Of a stretch of 64,000 bases of DNA, positions 59,401-64,000 are shown in pieces; positions within the stretch are counted from its first letter, which is position 1; each line of letters starts with the position of its first letter. The translations under genes were made by a program, and so were the position numbers. This DNA is from Bolinopsis microptera (lineage: Eukaryota; Ctenophora; Tentaculata; Lobata; Bolinopsidae). The notes beneath the pieces are model-generated. The model made no database searches. It was not told the origin of the DNA and worked only from the letters and a program-made list of their open reading frames with translations. The DNA is taken from the NCBI RefSeq assembly GCF_026151205.1, contig NC_087077.1, forward strand, positions 18,576,975 through 18,640,974. Direction: 5' to 3'.

Positions 59401-62400
59401 CTGTAAAGCCAGAGAAAAGTTTGTAGATATATTAGCGTTTTAGCAACAACAAAAAATATTGTATCGGTATCTGATTGCAAAGGTGAGCAAACTAAAAATC
59501 CCTCATTCGCCTAGTAGTCATTTTTACAAGATCTCTGTATTTCCTATTATTTCTCCACCCACTCAGTAAAACCTATTTAACCTATCATCTAGAAATAACA
59601 ATATCTGCAATATTTTGCAATATTTTGCAATATTTTGCAATATTTGCTGCATAACCACATGTTTTCAGACATGTTGGGACATGACAGAGCTTGTTTCGAG
59701 CTGTTTCGACGACTGGAAGACCACCTTGTGGGACGAGATCGATGTCGAAACTATGGAAGTGGAATGTAAAAAATTCGTGAAAGAAATCAGAGGAATGGAC
59801 AAAGAAATGCGTGCCTGGGATGTCTACAGGTAAATACGCCACGTGAGACGAGAACCCGATTAGAATAAGACTTACTAAAAACAAGGGTTCAGTAAAAGGT
59901 TTCGTCTGGAAGCTGCTTTTGCCACGCAGCCTACTAGTTTTTACAACGCATCCCACTAGTGTTACCTGTTTACTGCTTCTTAATATGTTCCTGTGGACAT
60001 TTAAATATAGGTATAATACTGACACAGCCAATATAATTTAGGTCTTGTATTTATTGGGAAAATTGGTTAGCTAGAAGTGGGCCGACAAACTATGTGCAAC
60101 CGTTTAGTCTCAGAATTTAAATATTGATTAATTTAACGGAAACAAGCGCTATTGAAGTTCGGTATTAAAACTTGAAAAATGAAGGCCAAATGGTTTAGGA
60201 ATACTTAATTTAGAAGAATGGTAATCATAACTTCGTCTCCCCTTTAAATTAGTCGTAATCGCAACATGTAATTTATAAAATATACCCTCGCCGACGCGTA
60301 TGTGGTTCTCAGACAATAAACATCTACTGAGCCTATTGTCAAGGTCTTATCGCAGGTCATGAGCTGACGCTTAATAAGTATCTATTTGTGATATGGCTGA
60401 CCGGGAGATATGATCCTTTTATTAGTCGATAGGTATTATCACAAATAGACAGACCAGGCCGTGTGATGAGGTTAGACAAGAGACAACACTCTTTGCCAGA
60501 AGAACAATTTAGTTTTTAAGGTTGAAGAAACTTTATTCTTTCCTGTACTGTCAATTGAGAATTCAATGACTTACTTCCTATAAATGATGGAATGGCAAGG
60601 TTTAAACAAACTAATTGAAGAACAGTCTTACTTCAATCTCGCCTTAAATTCCATTCCCAGTGCTCGGCTAGCTAGACGGTTGGCGGACCGAATCCTTAAG
60701 GTTATCTTTAACACAAACCATATCCCTACTGGTGGTTATTGAGCGTTAGGGATTCGGTCCAAATACCCTGAATCCTGATCGACAGGTGTCATGAATGTGA
60801 CAAAATTACGGACAAAGAATAATTATAGCTGACTCAAATATGCTGAGACTCAAGAAAAATATATCCCAAAATAGGGACCTTTTTACGCAGGTCCCAAAAT
60901 AGGGACATTTTTACATTTCTTGGAATATAATTAAGGTCCCTGAGAGTAATCTTTGATTGATTTTCCAGCCGACGAAATCCACGCAATAACTGCAACAACA
61001 ACTAAATGTCACGCACGACAACCTAATGCGAACCTAAAATCATTCACATTGCGTTCCTAAAATTAATGAGATATCATTATCACGTGTACGTCAGTATTAC
61101 ACACTCAATATAAGGCTTGATTGAGAGGAGTTCGTTATGTTTATTATATTAATATACAATTTTGTCATTAAATAAATACCTTTCACCAACCGTTGCCAAA
61201 TCGCCAAGGAGTTACACAGTAAAATAGTCTTATTCAATGTCGTTTCCCCGAGAATTTAAAGCATTCTATCACGTGGGTTGAACGTTGAACGAGGATTGGC
61301 TCTAGGAAAAAGGCATGACAGCAATTCATGACAGCTGTTCGTGTAATATTTTATTTTATTAACAGTGAAAGGCACTTCCTAATATAATTCATATAAATTT
61401 TGATAGCTAACGCGAAGATTCAAATGTCTTCTACAAGAAGACATTTCTTCTACAACAAGAAATGCGCCCGAATTTCTTTTGCCGCTCAATTGCTCGATCA
61501 ACAGCGTTTCAAATAACTTACCTGAACCCAGCTTAGGTACTCCAGGCTAAATGTTAATAAACACACCGATTGAAGATATGGCAGAATGACAGGCTGAGCG
61601 CCGCACAGGAACATATAACTTGTTCCAACTCATTGGATGGGTGGACGCAAAGTCGGTCACTATCCTGCGCCTGCCTGGTATATGAAACAATAGAATAAAA
61701 GCCCCGCGTAAGGGGAGTGTCTCTAATGAACTAATTCATTGTATACATCATAGAAATAATCATTTAATGCAAAATAAAAACCCCGATGGGCAATCCTCAT
61801 CTTGGAAACATAACTTAACAAATGTAATAGATGGTATATTCATTTTTTATCTCGATTTCTTACCCTCTATAATGGCTTTTTTGAAGCTAAGCTTTGTATT
61901 GCCTCAAATAATAGGCAATCATTATTGCCTATTATTTGAGGGAATAAATATAGAAACCCTATTCTTGAACACTATTAATTTTCATGGAACACGTTAGTTT
62001 TCTAACGTTCCGTATAGTATAGCTTATAAATATATGATGCCCGAACAAAATATAAAATAAATACATATAGAAGCTGAACGAAAGTATATAGATTTAGCGG
62101 GTTCTGTCTGATAGGCATACTCGGACGCATAGAGTAACTGGTGACACGCCCACAGTCACATGACCATATTGAGAATGGCCTACAAGGGCCACGTGTATGG
62201 GGTATAGAAGTCACGTGACTCGGTAATCGTGCCGGTTCACGTCTTTTGATGGGGACTGACATGGTGCAAATTTCGAGAAAGTATCAATAACTAGAGAAAC
62301 AGAAGTTTATATCTAGAACTCCGGGGCACTGACAGTGGTATCATTTCTAAATTTTAGAGACATAAATCATAATGATATGATCTTAGTACTAAGTTTTCAA

Positions 62401-62901
62401 ATACTGCCTGAGACAGTAGCTTCAAAGTTTGAGAGTTTGACAGATTTCGCCCAACACTTAGATGGATTTCGTCTGAGGCTAATAATGACTTATGAAATTG
62501 TCGGTATATCTAAATACTTCCTCTAAAATCTGATCTTTGATCATGTGAATCAACATTCAGTTAGATATCAAACATTATATTTAGACGATATAATCCACAA
62601 AATCATGTGCGTCTGGATGATAAAATTTATAAATGGGTCTGCTTTAATTTAAGTAGCCAGTTGATGAAAACTGTAGCAAAGTATCGACGTGCGTGGGTAG
62701 TCTTAGTAGCCACCGGACTATCATCTTAGTATTTAATACGTCGAATAAGTTCGTTGGTCACATGAAGCTAAACGTATCTCCCATTTCAGCGGTCTAGAGA
62801 GCAACGTGAAGAACATGGTGACATCTCTGAGAGCAGTGACTGAGTTGCAGAACCCTGCTATCCGAGAGAGGCATTGGCTGCAGCTTATGCAGACCACTAA
62901 G
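44474..62901 (+). CDS. DNAH9-like: Axonemal dynein heavy chain, outer-arm beta type (DNAH9/11/17 group), N-terminal 1368 residues
   Basis: 24 exons: 44474-44818, 45787-45974, 46106-46295, 46966-47065, 47613-47824, 47975-48205, 48479-48646, 49310-49426, 49600-49743, 50581-50702, 50977-51045, 51259-51385, 52833-52975, 53176-53294, 53512-53675, 54089-54339, 54533-54770, 54958-55134, 56250-56501, 56652-56792, 57277-57416, 58130-58322, 59669-59829, 62790-62901. All phases agree; 4104 nt, ending at phase 0 with the GTATGT donor of the next intron. The protein starts [15 protein letters not shown]. Family landmarks include [115 protein letters not shown] and [11 protein letters not shown], i.e. the DHC_N1 tail and the start of the linker (DHC_N2) region. 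The AAA+ motor lies beyond the window. The protein drives outer-arm sliding in cilia; the tail shown binds intermediate chains and partner heavy chains. Confidence 0.95.
45253..45317. repeat. Five-copy 13-bp repeat CACGTGCTAGGGT in dynein intron 1
   Basis: CACGTGCTAGGGT starts at 45253, 45266, 45279, 45292 and 45305 without interruption. Each unit holds one CACGTG E-box palindrome. Confidence 0.95.
46694..46815. mobile_element. MITE-like foldback in dynein intron 3
   Basis: The arms at 46694-46721 and 46788-46815 are inverted, sharing AGATAATTATTTCTTCTAG, with one or two differences. An inner pair around GACGAATTA/TAATTCGTC extends the hairpin. No gene inside. Confidence 0.7.
48656..48750. 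repeat. 8-bp microsatellite GTGTAGGG in dynein intron 7
   Basis: About eleven units of GTGTAGGG, with end variants GTGTAGGAT and GGTATGTAGAGTGTAG, begin ten bases after the exon 7 donor. Confidence 0.9.
55557..55765 (+). pseudogene. Partial duplicate of the dynein exon 19 start with scrambled end
   Basis: About 190 bp here repeat 56080-56276: the intron tail (TCACGTGATTCATATAT, TTAGATCAAATCAAA), the acceptor TTTCTTCCCAG and the first 26 bases of exon 19 (ATGGACACGTACGAAACGCT). The copy then turns into GTCGGGTAGGGCAGCC, which is the reverse complement of a later part of exon 19, and then CTACCCGAC, making a hairpin. If spliced in, it would bring an early in-frame TAG, so I take it as a dead duplicate. 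Confidence 0.8.
59606..59645. repeat. 10-bp repeat CAATATTTTG beside dynein exon 23
   Basis: About four copies of CAATATTTTG run up to 24 bases before the exon 23 acceptor at 59668. No gene. Confidence 0.8.
59830..62789. other. Long dynein intron 23
   Basis: This 2960-bp intron is the longest in the dynein part of the window. It holds a GGACCGAATCC/GGATTCGGTCC inverted pair (about 60678 and 60749), a degraded member of the GACAGGCTGAGCGC family at about 61545-61612, and the hairpin at 61902-61941. No extra exon with dynein-like coding or in-phase splice sites was found. Confidence 0.6.
61902..61941. repeat. Perfect 18-bp hairpin in dynein intron 23
   Basis: CCTCAAATAATAGGCAAT at 61902-61919 is exactly the reverse complement of 61924-61941, with a 4-base loop (CATT). 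Confidence 0.95.
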
Positions 62902-63305
62902 GTATGTTGGAGTTTCTGTCACGCGATATATAACTTCGTCACGTGTTATCTACGAGAACCAGCTTGCTTTAAGGGGGCATACCCCAAAACAGTGGTTTGT
63001 GCCGTCCAGACCAAATGACCTCATAGGCAGTTCAGTGACCTTCTAGCGCACCGTTTCCACACAAAAAAAATTATTTTGAGAATACCCATTTTTGTAATCG
63101 AGCATTTCCTGGTTAAGAGTGCAATTTTCGGAAAAAATTATTTTGTGGTTGAGACGCTATAAGTTAATCATTTCTTGCGGTATCGGGTTGAAATTTTGCT
63201 CGCCGTTTATTCACATCTATGTCAAGGTGTGTGTAAAGTCTTGATATCGTATCTAAAAAGGCTGGTGTGTTATGAATTTTTAAAGTCAAAAAGCTAAAAT
63301 TGTCC

Positions 63306-64000
63306 TTTTCAGGCTTATTTTACCAAAAAGTCAGTCAGGGAAGATCGGATTATTTGATGCTTGACATCAAATTGTTCTCTGAATTCTGGCGCAGTTTTTG
63401 ATGCCCTCAAAAATGTTTTTACTCATTCACCTTCTGATCTATTGGACCTCAAAGCCAAACAACAAATTTAGGCACATTTTTCGTTTTTAATATTTACTGA
63501 TTTTTCTAAAATTTTGATAGGAATGTGCTAGTGACTTTTTGAAGGGTGCAAAATAACCGCAACTAGCACATTTATATATGAGTTATGAACAACAAAACAC
63601 CCTAAAATGCTTCCCTTTGAAGTTATGGGAGAAAATGTGATTTTTTGGCTTTGCAGATAAAAAATCACATTTTCTCCCATAACTTCAAAGGGAAGCATTC
63701 TAGGGTGTTTTGTTGTTCATAACTCATATATAAATGTGCTAGTTGCAGTTATTTTGCACCCTTCAAAAAGTCACTAGCACATTCCTATCAAAATTTTAGA
63801 AAAATCAGTAAATATTAAAAACGAAAAATGTGCCTAAATTTGTTGTTTGGCTTTGAGGTCCAATAGATCAGAAGGTGAATGAGTAAAAACATTTTTGAGG
63901 GCATCAAAAACTGCGCCAGAATTCAGAGAACAATTTGATGTCAAGCATCAAATAATCCGATCTTCCCTGACTGACTTTTTGGTAAAATAAGCCTGAAAAG
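63306..64000. repeat. Very large palindrome at the right edge, arms of about 345 bp
   Basis: The sequence from about 63306 to 63645 returns as its reverse complement from about 63657 to the window end at 64000. The spacer is roughly a dozen bases around TGGCTTTGCAGAT. Comparing the arms by eye shows only a few differences (for example CCTAAAATG against CCTAGAATG, and AACCGCAAC against AACTGCAAC). The right arm is cut by the window, so the full palindrome may be longer. It lies in the dynein intron after exon 24. Confidence 0.93.

Noticed and set aside
59585-60031. 148-aa minus-strand open frame
   Set aside because: It is antisense to dynein exon 23, which has clear coding and splice-site support on the plus strand.

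Overview
The window is animal (metazoan) genomic DNA. It is AT-rich, its genes are cut into many short exons with canonical GT-AG introns, and it contains an axonemal dynein heavy chain, a class A GPCR, two organic-solute-transporter alpha (Ost-alpha/SLC51A-type) genes, TTAGGG-like interstitial repeats, LINE relics and many small inverted-repeat DNA elements. A ciliated invertebrate is the reasonable inference; the sequence does not fix the phylum. No bacterial, plastid or viral gene organisation was seen. Gene models below were built by hand by joining open exons across GT-AG sites and checking that every phase matches. All five models read through without a stop, and the four that lie wholly inside the window total a multiple of three.

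Layout. (1) 1050-4071, minus: Ost-alpha paralogue B, 6 exons, 343 aa. (2) 4.1-14.4 kb: repeat-rich spacer with inverted-repeat elements, a 184-bp tandem repeat, a pogo/Tigger-like element and a decayed LINE ORF1. (3) 14453-21991, minus: Ost-alpha paralogue A, 7 exons, 311 aa. It is a tandem head-to-tail partner of B with identical intron phases at the five shared introns. Its introns hold a LINE reverse-transcriptase relic, an array of perfect RFX X-box palindromes and a 1.3-kb G-rich minisatellite. (4) 22-32 kb: no supported gene; a 1-kb 13-bp minisatellite and DNA-transposon relics. (5) 32243-37150, plus: an unrecognised 223-aa protein with a signal peptide and a C-terminal furin-like basic cluster, 6 exons. 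(6) 38540-41618, minus: a class A GPCR, 8 exons, 447 aa, with DRY changed to ARF and CWxP changed to CQLP. (7) 41.6-44.5 kb: GC-rich dispersed repeats and telomere-like repeats. (8) 44474-62901 and beyond, plus: the first 24 exons (1368 codons) of an outer-arm beta-type axonemal dynein heavy chain (DNAH9/11/17 group), running off the right edge.

The genes do not form an operon and no shared pathway is evident; the Ost-alpha pair is a local duplication. The most unusual content is non-coding: arrays of transcription-factor-like palindromes inside introns (CRE/E-box in gene B, RFX X-box in gene A), three unrelated tandem arrays that all use a 13-bp unit, an abrupt TCTTA-to-TCTTG microsatellite switch, a duplicated and scrambled dynein exon start, and a nearly perfect palindrome of about 700 bp or more at the right edge.
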